A stretch of 64,000 bases of DNA from Comamonas resistens (GTDB lineage Bacteria > Pseudomonadota > Gammaproteobacteria > Burkholderiales > Burkholderiaceae_C). Positions 46,822 through 55,768 of the stretch are shown in pieces (within the stretch, counting starts at the first letter, position 1; each line of letters starts with the position of its first letter). A program made the translations under genes and the position numbers. The notes beneath the pieces are model-generated. The model saw nothing but the letters and a program-made list of their open reading frames with translations. It was not told the DNA's origin and did not search any database. The stretch is taken from the NCBI RefSeq assembly GCF_030064165.1, contig NZ_CP125947.1:3844001-3908000 (forward strand), read 5' to 3'.

Positions 46822-47262
46822 ATGCCCATGTTTGTAGACCACTCGCCCCCTGGCGAGTGCATTTTCTGCAAGCTCGTCAAAGGGGAGATCCCCTCGGCCA
46901 AGGTCTATGAGGACGATTTGACCATCGCCTTCATGGACATAGGCCAGGCCACGCGAGGCCATGTGCTGGTGGCCAGCAAGCGCCATGCCGTCAATCTGCT
47001 GGAGCTGACCCAGGAAGAAGCTGGTGCCGTGATGCAGACGGCCCAGCGCGTGGCCGAGGCCGTGAACAAGGCCTTCGATCCCGACGGCATCAATATCTTC
47101 CAGGCCAATGGCGCGCCGGCGGGGCAGACGGTGTTTCACTTTCACCTGCATGTGCTGCCGCGCTTCGAAGGCGACGGTCTGTCCGTGGTCTGGCAGCGCG
47201 AGGAACCGGGCTTTGCTGTGCTGGGCGAGCTGGCCGAGAAGATCAAGGCCGAGCTGGCTTAA
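46822..47262 (+). CDS. HIT family nucleotide hydrolase/transferase
   Basis: A 146-residue HIT protein. The histidine triad HFHLH lies at residues 106-110, and zinc cysteines C13 and C16 are in the N-terminal CIFCKLV motif. HINT-type enzymes hydrolyse nucleoside phosphoramidates or dinucleoside polyphosphates. A strong ribosome-binding site (AAGGAGAG) precedes ATG 46822. It is co-oriented with the hydroxyacid oxidase gene and ends before a bidirectional terminator. Confidence 0.93.
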   Translation: MPMFVDHSPPGECIFCKLVKGEIPSAKVYEDDLTIAFMDIGQATRGHVLVASKRHAVNLLELTQEEAGAVMQTAQRVAEAVNKAFDPDGINIFQANGAPAGQTVFHFHLHVLPRFEGDGLSVVWQREEPGFAVLGELAEKIKAELA

Positions 47263-47277
47263 ATCGAATCACTATTA

Positions 47278-47326
47278 AAAAAAGAGCTTCCAGCGCTTGA
47301 TGGATAAGCGCTGGAAGCTCTTTTTT
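47278..47326. terminator. Long bidirectional terminator of the repeat family
   Basis: A 21-base perfect stem: AAAAAAGAGCTTCCAGC plus GCTT against its complement, with a 7-base loop GATGGAT. The core AGCTTCCAGCGCTTGATGG (47285-47303) is repeated exactly at 53386-53404, so this terminator is also a member of a dispersed repeat. Confidence 0.9.
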
Positions 47327-47342
47327 ACTTGAAACCCCTGCT

Positions 47343-48641
47343 TTAGTGGGATTCGGCAGTCCTGATGACATCGGCCACTTGCGCCGGCGTCACATCACCC
47401 TTTTGGCGGCCCCAACGCAGGCGCATGTAATTGACCAGATCGGCCATGTCTTCATGGCTGAGCTGATCGGCAAAGCCGGGCATGGCCTGCATGCGCTCGC
47501 CATGGGCCAGATCACGCTCGGGCAGGCCTTCGCGGATCACGCGCACCAGATTCAGCGGCGTGGGGAACATGGCCGTGGTGTTGGTATCGAGTCGCAGCGA
47601 GGAGTGTGGCTGGCCTTGACCATCGACGCCATGGCAGCCTGCGCACAGGCCGACATAGACGCGCTCGCCATTGGCAGAGACCTGGGTCTGAGGCGCTTCA
47701 GCCACCGGCTGCTTGGGCGCAGGCTTTTCACCTTGCATCAGATAGGCGGCCATGGCCTTGAGGTCGTCCTCCGCCATATGCGCACTCGAATGCTGGAGCA
47801 CGGGGAACATGCCCATGGTCATCACGCCCTGGGGCGAGAGACCGGTGCGCAGAAACTGCACCAGGTCCTGCTCGCTCCAGCCGCGCTTGGCCATGGCCTT
47901 GGGGCGCAGGTCGGGGGCGTAGGCGCCTTCGATCACATTGCCCGCCAGCGACTGCTTGAGGTCCATGGCAAAGCTGCTGGTGCGCGGTGTATGGCATTCG
48001 CCGCAGTGACCGAGGGTGTTGACCAGATAGGCACCGCGGTCAAGCGTGTTGGCGGCCTCGGGGGCAGGTTCACCCGCAGGGCGCTCCAGCGCATTCCACA
48101 GCGCAAGGCCGGGACGGATGCTGAACGGGAAATTCATATCCGGCTTGCGGTTGGCCACTTCCACCGCAGGCTGAGACTGCAGCCAGACCCAGAGCGCATC
48201 CACATCGGCGCGCGTGATGTCGTGGTAGCTGGCGTAAGGCATGGCAGGGTAGAGGTTCTTGCGCCCCGGTGCCATGCCGCGCGCCACGGCGCGGTACAGG
48301 TCGTCGGCCGACCAGTTGCCTATGCCATGCTCCTTGGAGGGCGAGATATTCGTGCCGTACAAGGTGCCCATGGGCGTGACCATGGCCATGCCGCCGGCCA
48401 GCTCGGCGCCCGTGCTGGGCGAACTGTGACAGGCCGCGCAGTCGGCAGCGCGAAACACTTGCAGGCCGCGGTCGGAAAGTTGTTGCTTTTGCTCGGGGCC
48501 GATGTTGGCAAAGTCCACCGTGGCAGGAGGCACGCTGCCGCTGGAACTGCCCGCGATGTACATGCCGCCCAGCACCACCACGGCCGCGGCGGCAATGCCT
48601 GCGGCGATCCTGGTGAGTTTGCTGCGTTGAGCTTTATCCAT
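47343..48641 (-). CDS. Triheme cytochrome c subunit of a molybdenum dehydrogenase
   Basis: A 432-residue protein with an N-terminal membrane-anchor/signal segment (about residues 10-30) and three heme-c motifs: CAACH (C68, C71, H72), CGECH (C213, C216, H217) and CAGCH (C333, C336, H337). This is the layout of cytochrome subunits that take electrons from periplasmic aldehyde, alcohol or nicotinate-type dehydrogenases to the respiratory chain. It overlaps the [2Fe-2S] gene by 8 bases. Third gene of the operon. Confidence 0.9.
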   Translation of the reverse strand: MDKAQRSKLTRIAAGIAAAAVVVLGGMYIAGSSSGSVPPATVDFANIGPEQKQQLSDRGLQVFRAADCAACHSSPSTGAELAGGMAMVTPMGTLYGTNISPSKEHGIGNWSADDLYRAVARGMAPGRKNLYPAMPYASYHDITRADVDALWVWLQSQPAVEVANRKPDMNFPFSIRPGLALWNALERPAGEPAPEAANTLDRGAYLVNTLGHCGECHTPRTSSFAMDLKQSLAGNVIEGAYAPDLRPKAMAKRGWSEQDLVQFLRTGLSPQGVMTMGMFPVLQHSSAHMAEDDLKAMAAYLMQGEKPAPKQPVAEAPQTQVSANGERVYVGLCAGCHGVDGQGQPHSSLRLDTNTTAMFPTPLNLVRVIREGLPERDLAHGERMQAMPGFADQLSHEDMADLVNYMRLRWGRQKGDVTPAQVADVIRTAESH

Positions 48642-49203
48642 GACGGCTGACCTCCCTCGTGCGCTGGCCCGTGGTCAGGCCTGGCGTGGCCAGAATCAGG
48701 TCGCGCACGGCGTGGTAGTAGCGCACATAGCCGGTGCAGCGACAGATATGCTTGTCCAGCGCGGCTTCCACGGCTTCTTCAACGGCATTGGCATCCACGG
48801 GCTTGGCGCGCAGTTGCTCCATCAGCACGGTGGCCGAGTTCACAAAACCCGGTGTGCAATAGCCGCACTGGAAAGCGAAATGCTCGAGGAACGCTTTTTG
48901 CACGGCAGAGGCCGTGATCTGGCCAGTGTCATCGGTGCTGGCTGCGCCTTCGATGGTGCGAATGCTTTTGCCGTTGAGCCAGCTGACGCCGGTCACACAG
49001 GCGGGCACGGTGTGCGGGCCCTTGCCGGGCTCGTCCACGATGATGGTGCAGGCGCGGCACACGCCCTGGCCGCAGCCCAGACGAGTGCCGGTCAAGCCCT
49101 GATATTCCTGCAGAAACTCGATCATCATCAAGTCCTGGGGCAGCTCGTGCGGGCCGGTTTTCTGGCCGTTGATGGTGGCGGAGAACTGGATACGTTGCTG
49201 CAT
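48634..49203 (-). CDS. [2Fe-2S] subunit of a xanthine-dehydrogenase-family hydroxylase
   Basis: A 189-residue two-cluster protein. The ferredoxin-type site is C44, C49, C52 and C69 (GCGQGVCRACTI), and the second site is C113, C116, C154 and C156 (CGYCTPGF and CRCTGYV). It passes electrons from the Mo centre to the cytochrome. ATG 49203 overlaps the TGA of the Mo subunit by one base, which implies translational coupling. The longer frame is rejected. Confidence 0.95.
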   Translation of the reverse strand: MQQRIQFSATINGQKTGPHELPQDLMMIEFLQEYQGLTGTRLGCGQGVCRACTIIVDEPGKGPHTVPACVTGVSWLNGKSIRTIEGAASTDDTGQITASAVQKAFLEHFAFQCGYCTPGFVNSATVLMEQLRAKPVDANAVEEAVEAALDKHICRCTGYVRYYHAVRDLILATPGLTTGQRTREVSRHG

Positions 49204-52013
49204 CACAATGCCTTCTTGATTCGTTGCGCGCTCAGCGGCAGTTGATAGAAACGCTTGCCGGTGGCGTGGGCCACGGCGTTGGCGCAGGCAGCGACGACGG
49301 GAATCATCACCACTTCGGCCATGCCCTTGGGTGGATCGGTGCGTGAGACCGGGGGCAGCACATGACCCTCGGCCTTCCACACTGCCAACTCGCTGGCGCG
49401 CGGCAGGTGGTAGCGGTTAAAGCTCCAGGTGCCGTTGCCGGGGCCGGTGGGCCCCAGCGGCAGCTCTTCATAGAGTGCGTGGCCGATACCCATGGCCACG
49501 CCGCCCTGCAACTGGCCTGAGACCAGCTCGGGCACGATTTGCGAGCCGCATTCCAGCCAGGTCTTGTGACCCAGCAAAGTCACCTTGCCCGTACCCGTGG
49601 ACACGGCCAGCTCCACCAGCGTGGCGCAAGGCGCGTAGTACACCGCACCCGCCGCCATGCGGTACACCGGCGGGTAGCTGACCTTGACGCGTGGCTGGAA
49701 GGCATAGCCCGCGCTGTCCATCGCGGCCTTCTTGGCAGCGTCGGCGCCATTGCCAAAGCGCACGGACAGGGCGTCGATCTCTGCGCCAAAGCGCTTGCCG
49801 CCCAGCTCGAACTCGGCACTGGCCCAGGAGCGGCGGTTGAAGGTGTGGACGCAGACGCCGGTCACTAGGCCCAGTTCATGGGCACGCGCGGCCAGGCGCT
49901 CGAAGCTCAAGGGCTCCATGGCGCCGGCGACCAGCTTGCCATCCTTCCACTCGGCCTGATCCAGCGTGACGGGCATGCCTTGCAACGGACCGCCAAACGG
50001 ATTGCCCCAGATGGACAGGGCCGCAGGCCACAGACCATGGGCCAGCAGCAGCTTGGCCGCCTGGCGCGTAGTGTGGGTGAAGTAGTAAGCCGAGTTGGAG
50101 GCCGACTGCGGCGAGGTAAAGCTGGGCACCCAGTACGGGTCCTGCGACTGCCGATCTTCATCGGCCTGGGGCGTGGAGTTGGGTTGCTCCTGCGTGTGCA
50201 CAGGCATTTCGGGCCATTTCTGTGCCGCAAATTCCACTTCGTCCACGGGACGGCCCAGGAAGGGCTGGGCCACCAGCATCTGCGCGGTGCTGGTTCCGGA
50301 GCCAATCTCGGCCGTGATGTGCTTCATCTTGATCTTGCCCTCGGGCGAGATTTCGATCAGCGCCAGCGCCGCTTCACCGGCCGTGCCAAAGCTCTTTTGC
50401 ACCGAGGCAAAGCCCACGCCGTAACGCATGCCGGGGTTGGCGGCCTCGTACTCGGCCTTGCGCTTGGCGCGGTTGACCCAGACCGGGTCCTTGGCGGCCT
50501 GGGCCAGAATTTCGCCGATGCGCAACTGGCCTGCAGGCACGGCGCCCTGGGTGTTGCGCATGCCTGTGCGCAGCATATTCTTCTGACGCAGGGCAATCGC
50601 ATCCATGCCGATCTGCTCGGCAATTTCATCGACCAGCATTTCGGTCGGCGCCATGGACTGCAGCGTGCCGTAGCCGCGCACCGAACCGGCCGTGACTTCG
50701 GCACTGGCCGCCACCGACACTGCCAAATCGCTCTTGGGGAAGTAGTAGACCGACTGCGAAGACGCCACGCCCAGCGTGCCCACCGAGGGGCTGAAGTTCA
50801 TGGTGCCGCCACCGTCGCCGCGCATGTCCACCGAGAAGGCCTGGAACTGGCCTTCAGCGTCCACGGCAATCGTGGTCTTCAGATCAAACGGGTGGCGCTT
50901 GAGCGCGAACTGGAAATGCTGCCAACGGTCCAGTGCCAGACGCACGGGACGGCCTTCGGCATACAGCGCCGCCAGAGCCACGTAGTACGGGAAGGAGTGG
51001 TGCTCCTTCTGGCCATAGCCCACAGTAAAGGCGCTCAGATAGTCCATTTCATTGAGCGCAAAGCTGCTGGCCTTGACCATGCCCACCATATGGCTGGCCG
51101 TGGCATAAGGCGCTTGCGTGGCGCCGACCATGTGCATCACGCCCTTGGCAGGCTCGTACCAGGCCAGACCGTTTTCGGGCTCCAGCGCGGCGGGCTCCAT
51201 GGACTGGCTGTGATAGTCACGCGAGAAGACCTTGAGGCCTTCGGGCGGCTCCTTGAGCAGCTGCTGAATCTGGGCCGAATACCGCATGGCCTTGCCATGC
51301 TTGGGATCGTCCACGCCGGGCCACTGCCACTCGGGGCCGGTCAGCGGCGGGCGCACGATGCCGTTGATCAGCGGCGCATGCAGATCGGGCTCGTCATGCT
51401 TGTCAGCGCCCATGCGCACATAGCGCGCGGCCACATAGGGCTTGCGCTGGGGCGGCGTGGCGGCAGCGCCCCACAGGAAGATGGATTCATTGAAGCGCAA
51501 CAGGCGCACGGCCTCGCGGTAGCGCTCGTAGTCATGCCAGATGCCCAGCGCCACGGGCTGGCCCAGCATGGGCGAGACCTGGCCCTTGCTCAGGAAGTAG
51601 CTGCCGTAAAAACCGGGTTCGGGCATGCGCACGCCATCGGCCTCGGCGCGCTCAGCGTCCACCAGCACATCGGGAGCAAAGTCCTTGCCCAGCACGGACA
51701 GGTCCAGCCCTTCATAGATGCGGTCGGCACGCGGGGCCATGATCATCAGCGCATAGGACTGCTTCTCGGGCCAGCCGGCCATGTCGCGCGCACGCAGGTC
51801 GATGGCAAACAGCTTCTGGCCCGTGACCTTGGCCATGCCGTCGCGGCGATACAGCAACTGACCGTTGTTGATCCAGCCAGCATCCTGGCCTGTTGCGGGT
51901 TCGACCATTTTGGCCATGGCCATCTCCAGCGGTCGCACGCCTGCGATCACCCCCAGCGCAGCGGCAGCCTTCAGAAAGCTGCGCCGGCTCAAATCCGACT
52001 TGGGCAAGTTCAT
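49203..52013 (-). CDS. Molybdopterin-binding subunit of a periplasmic aldehyde/N-heterocycle hydroxylase
   Basis: A 936-residue Mo subunit of the xanthine dehydrogenase family. A twin-arginine signal (SRRSFLKAAAALGVIAG, residues 9-25) sends it to the periplasm. The layout fits IorB-type enzymes, and several Mo-domain blocks are seen (GYGQKEHHSFPYYVA, EVTAGSVRGYGTLQ, ITAEIGSGTSTAQM). No FAD subunit is present; the cytochrome replaces it. Candidate substrates are aldehydes or N-heteroaromatics such as nicotinate or quinolines. First gene of the operon, divergent from a LacI regulator. Substrate unproven. Confidence 0.85.
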   Translation of the reverse strand: MNLPKSDLSRRSFLKAAAALGVIAGVRPLEMAMAKMVEPATGQDAGWINNGQLLYRRDGMAKVTGQKLFAIDLRARDMAGWPEKQSYALMIMAPRADRIYEGLDLSVLGKDFAPDVLVDAERAEADGVRMPEPGFYGSYFLSKGQVSPMLGQPVALGIWHDYERYREAVRLLRFNESIFLWGAAATPPQRKPYVAARYVRMGADKHDEPDLHAPLINGIVRPPLTGPEWQWPGVDDPKHGKAMRYSAQIQQLLKEPPEGLKVFSRDYHSQSMEPAALEPENGLAWYEPAKGVMHMVGATQAPYATASHMVGMVKASSFALNEMDYLSAFTVGYGQKEHHSFPYYVALAALYAEGRPVRLALDRWQHFQFALKRHPFDLKTTIAVDAEGQFQAFSVDMRGDGGGTMNFSPSVGTLGVASSQSVYYFPKSDLAVSVAASAEVTAGSVRGYGTLQSMAPTEMLVDEIAEQIGMDAIALRQKNMLRTGMRNTQGAVPAGQLRIGEILAQAAKDPVWVNRAKRKAEYEAANPGMRYGVGFASVQKSFGTAGEAALALIEISPEGKIKMKHITAEIGSGTSTAQMLVAQPFLGRPVDEVEFAAQKWPEMPVHTQEQPNSTPQADEDRQSQDPYWVPSFTSPQSASNSAYYFTHTTRQAAKLLLAHGLWPAALSIWGNPFGGPLQGMPVTLDQAEWKDGKLVAGAMEPLSFERLAARAHELGLVTGVCVHTFNRRSWASAEFELGGKRFGAEIDALSVRFGNGADAAKKAAMDSAGYAFQPRVKVSYPPVYRMAAGAVYYAPCATLVELAVSTGTGKVTLLGHKTWLECGSQIVPELVSGQLQGGVAMGIGHALYEELPLGPTGPGNGTWSFNRYHLPRASELAVWKAEGHVLPPVSRTDPPKGMAEVVMIPVVAACANAVAHATGKRFYQLPLSAQRIKKAL

Positions 52014-52142
52014 TCTCCAGTGAGCAGACCGCAGCAACTACGGTCACGGTTGTTCGTTCCCGTCGTGCTCCGGCAAGAAGGCCTTTGAACCCGTAGGCAG
52101 GCTTCGCCGTCACGTTGCAGGGAAAGCGACCTGAGCAGCCCA

Positions 52143-52154
52143 CAAATCGATTTG
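52143..52154. promoter_or_regulatory. LacI-type operator candidate, distal
   Basis: CAAATCGATTTG is a 12-base perfect palindrome with a central CG, typical of LacI-family operators. It lies about 130 bases upstream of the molybdenum-subunit start. Confidence 0.6.
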
Positions 52155-52206
52155 GATACCAATCATGGAATCACATAGATACATAGAACTGACAAGACAC
52201 AAATTA

Positions 52207-52222
52207 CCCAAACCGATTTGGG
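52207..52222. promoter_or_regulatory. LacI-type operator candidate, proximal
   Basis: CCCAAACCGATTTGGG has perfect 6-base arms. It is centred 66 bases from the other candidate and about 85 bases before the LacI gene. Together they suggest two-site binding by the adjacent regulator. Confidence 0.6.
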
Positions 52223-52299
52223 CAAAGTAAAGTATACAAAAACTCTTGCATTACTTGCTGCGCGCTCTGGAATGACCGCCCGCGGCTTCTAGGACTTCC

Positions 52300-53331
52300 A
52301 TGGCTGACTCCCCCGCCCCACGCATCACCATCACCGATGTGGCCAGAGAAGCTGGTGTTTCGCGCACCACGGTCTCGCACGCGCTCAACGGGCGTGGGCA
52401 GGTGGACCCTGCCACACGCCTCAAGGTGGAAGACGCCGCGCGCAGCCTGGGCTACCGCCCGAACCGCCATGCCCAGCGCCTGCGCTCGGGCGGCGCCAAC
52501 ATGATTGCGCTGATGTCCTCCATGCCCTCCACGATCTCTGGCGGCCCTTCGCGCCTGGGGTTCTTCATGGAAGTGGCATCGGTTGCCGCCTCTTCCGCGC
52601 TGGAGCGCGGCCTGGTTCTGGCGCTGGTGCCGCCCAACAAGCCGGGGCAGAACACGCTCAATCTGCTGGATATCGACGGCGCACTGGTGATCGAGCCGCA
52701 GGCGGGCGACCCCCAACTGGCCGCTCTCCTGCAGCAAGGCTTGCCCGTGGTCTCCATCGGCCGCCCGGGTGGCGACACCGTCGATGTGCCTTATGTTGAT
52801 CTGCTCTCCGGCCCCGCCACGCAGATGCTGCTGACCCATATGCTGGCCTCCGGGGCGCGCCAGATTGCGCTGGTCGTCGGGACGTCCGAACGAACTTCCT
52901 ATACCCAGGCCGAACAAGCCTATGCCGCCATGGCGGCGGGTCACGGCATGAAGCCGGTGGTGCTGCGCCAGGATGAATCGCTGGGCGAGGACGGCGGCTA
53001 TGCCGCGGCGCGCCAGTTGCTTAAGGAGCATCCGCAGCTCGATGCCTTGCTGGTGATGGTGGACGCCTTCGCCGTGGGCGCCGTTCACTATGCGCAAGAG
53101 GCCGGCCTGCGCATTCCCGAAGATCTGATGGTCGCCACTCGCTACGACGGCCTGCGCGCGCGCAGCTGCGAGCCGCCGCTGACGGCACTGGACCTGCATC
53201 TGGAAAGCGTCGCGCAGCAAGCCGTGGATTTACTGTTCGAGCACCTGCGCGGCGACACCCAGCGGCGCATGACCACCAGCGCCTTGCCCAGCCTGGCGCT
53301 GCGCCGCTCCACACAAAGAAAGCCTCGCTGA
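52300..53331 (+). CDS. LacI family transcriptional regulator
   Basis: A 343-residue repressor with an N-terminal LacI helix-turn-helix (residues 5-55; TITDVAREAGVSRTTVSHALN) and a periplasmic-binding-protein-like sensor. ATG 52300 is the natural start. Divergent from the molybdenum operon, with two palindromes in the gap, so it very likely controls that operon and itself. LacI control suggests a sugar or aromatic inducer, which is not visible from the sequence. Confidence 0.93.
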   Translation: MADSPAPRITITDVAREAGVSRTTVSHALNGRGQVDPATRLKVEDAARSLGYRPNRHAQRLRSGGANMIALMSSMPSTISGGPSRLGFFMEVASVAASSALERGLVLALVPPNKPGQNTLNLLDIDGALVIEPQAGDPQLAALLQQGLPVVSIGRPGGDTVDVPYVDLLSGPATQMLLTHMLASGARQIALVVGTSERTSYTQAEQAYAAMAAGHGMKPVVLRQDESLGEDGGYAAARQLLKEHPQLDALLVMVDAFAVGAVHYAQEAGLRIPEDLMVATRYDGLRARSCEPPLTALDLHLESVAQQAVDLLFEHLRGDTQRRMTTSALPSLALRRSTQRKPR

Positions 53332-53385
53332 GAGCAGTCCGCAGCGAGGTTTGGCAAGAAAAGCTCAGATAGCTATTTATTCAAT

Positions 53386-53404
53386 AGCTTCCAGCGCTTG
53401 ATGG
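53386..53404. repeat. AGCTTCCAGCGCTTGATGG repeat, second copy
   Basis: AGCTTCCAGCGCTTGATGG, identical to 47285-47303. An AGATAGCTATTTATTCAAT segment just upstream matches the AGCTATCAA words of the same family. Lies between the LacI gene and the deaminase gene. Confidence 0.55.
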
Positions 53405-53408
53405 GATT

Positions 53409-53426
53409 GGGCTACAGCCCTTTTTT
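53409..53426 (+). terminator. Weak terminator after the LacI gene
   Basis: GGGC and GCCC around a short loop, followed by six T. About 80 bases after the LacI stop codon. Confidence 0.5.
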
Positions 53427-53435
53427 ACTCATATA

Positions 53436-54503
<1,068 letters not shown>

Positions 54504-54532
54504 CTACCCCATGAAACTGACGCGCTCCACGC

Positions 54533-54623
54533 GAGAGACGGCCAGCCAGGGCCGCCCCGCAGCATGGGCTGCCCCAGCAAAGGCCGTCGTCCCCTGGGGG
54601 AAGACGCGAAGCGGCTCAGGGGG
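54533..54623 (-). repeat. Multi-hairpin dispersed repeat, copy E
   Basis: Read on the minus strand it starts CCCCCTGAGCCGCTTCGCG eight bases after the Rieske gene stop, has a CCCCCAGGGGACGACGG hairpin and a GCGGGGCGGCCCTGGCT block, and ends GCCGTCTCTC. Conserved with copies A-D. Confidence 0.75.
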
Positions 54624-54630
54624 AAACATT

Positions 54631-55605
54631 TCAGCAGACTCCAAACGTGATGCATTGGGCCTTGAGGAAACGGCGGTAGGCGGAGGACATGCGGTCCGCG
54701 GCCGAGTGCATTTCGGCACGCGGGTCCAGCGGCAGTGCCTTGGGCAGCTGCGACTCCAGCACGGGCTGATCCTGCACAAAAATGGTGTGCTGGAATTTTC
54801 GCAGTTGCTCGTCGGTGGATTCAAAGTCTGCCACAGCCAGGCGGAACCAGACACGGCTGGTTTCGGGCGTGACGGGGCAGATGAACAGGCCGATCTGCTC
54901 GCGCCAGCCCTGCTTGGATGAGCCCTCTTCGGGAATCTTGGTCAGCACGGCGGTGTACGGTGCGGTCACCTCGTAGGTGTACTCGACCTCCGCCGCCTGC
55001 GTGGAGTGCAGATTGGACTGTGGCTGCACGGCCTTGCAGCCGGTGGCAATCACGCCGGTTTCGGTCTTCTCGACCTCGTAGGTGGCAATGGCCGTCGCAT
55101 CGCGGCTGCCCAGCCAGCCCTCGTGCACAAAGCCGAAATGGGACATGTCCAGGAAGTTCTCGATGATGCGCGGCGCGCTGGCGGCCACATCGTAGGGTCC
55201 GCAGTTGACCTTGCGCAGATGGGAGTCGCTCTCGGCGGCAAATGCCGGCAGCTGGCTTTCGGAAGCCTCCAGGCGCACCCAGACCAGACCATAGGCCTCC
55301 TGCACTTCAAAGGACCTCACGCACTGCGAGGGAGGCGGCACAAAGTCAGGCAGGGCCGGAACCTTCACGCACTGGCCGCCGCTGGCGAATTGCCAGCCGT
55401 GATAAGGGCACTCCAGTTTGCCGTTTTCCACACGCCCCATGGAAAGGCGTGCGCCGCGGTGGGGGCAGCGATCCACAAAAGCCTGGAGCAGTCCATCGGC
55501 ATTGCGCCACAGCACCAGGGATTGCTCCAGCAGTTGTACGGGCAACGGTGCAGTGACCACCTCCTGGGTTTGGGCTACGGGGTGCCAGAGGGTACGTTCA
55601 GTCAT
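54631..55605 (-). CDS. Rieske non-heme iron oxygenase, alpha subunit
   Basis: A 324-residue ring-hydroxylating/demethylating oxygenase. The Rieske cluster ligands are C47, H49, C66 and H69 (CPHRGARLS and CPYHGW); the mononuclear iron site is around H156/H161 in ENFLDMSHFGFVHEG. Small size places it near VanA/NdmA-type one-component demethylases rather than large dioxygenases. No reductase or ferredoxin gene is adjacent. A MITE-like element abuts its 5' end. Its place between purine genes suggests a purine-related substrate, but only by location. Confidence 0.88.
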   Translation of the reverse strand: MTERTLWHPVAQTQEVVTAPLPVQLLEQSLVLWRNADGLLQAFVDRCPHRGARLSMGRVENGKLECPYHGWQFASGGQCVKVPALPDFVPPPSQCVRSFEVQEAYGLVWVRLEASESQLPAFAAESDSHLRKVNCGPYDVAASAPRIIENFLDMSHFGFVHEGWLGSRDATAIATYEVEKTETGVIATGCKAVQPQSNLHSTQAAEVEYTYEVTAPYTAVLTKIPEEGSSKQGWREQIGLFICPVTPETSRVWFRLAVADFESTDEQLRKFQHTIFVQDQPVLESQLPKALPLDPRAEMHSAADRMSSAYRRFLKAQCITFGVC

Positions 55606-55622
55606 GGGGATACTCGTTGATG

Positions 55623-55703
55623 CGACTTACGCAAATCAGGTTCGGGCAAGAGCCTGGCCTCAAGGCAGCGGTCCTTGGCACATCCTGGTCTGCGTCAGTC
55701 CTA
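55623..55703 (-). mobile_element. MITE-like element, copy 2 (81 bp)
   Basis: Ends are GACTTACGCA and GACTGACGCA (reverse complement of the right end; 9 of 10 match), flanked by direct TTGATG repeats at 55617-55622 and 55704-55709. Shares the GACTTACGCAAATCAGGTTC end with copy 1. It lies 17 bases upstream of the Rieske start. Confidence 0.65.
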
Positions 55704-55720
55704 TTGATGTTCTGAAAGCG

Positions 55721-55749
55721 GAAAAGGCCACCCGGCGGCGGCCTTTTCA
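55721..55749 (-). terminator. Intrinsic terminator after the first BMP gene
   Basis: GAAAAGGCC pairs with GGCCTTTTC around a GC loop, 20 bases after the stop of the BMP lipoprotein gene (55769). It ends in T on the minus strand. Confidence 0.75.
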
Positions 55750-55768
55750 ACGATACCAGGCGCTGCGA

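Noticed and set aside
49878..52088. Plus-strand frame of 736 codons over the molybdenum subunit
   Set aside because: Antisense shadow of a well-supported gene; His/Gly-rich, no domain.
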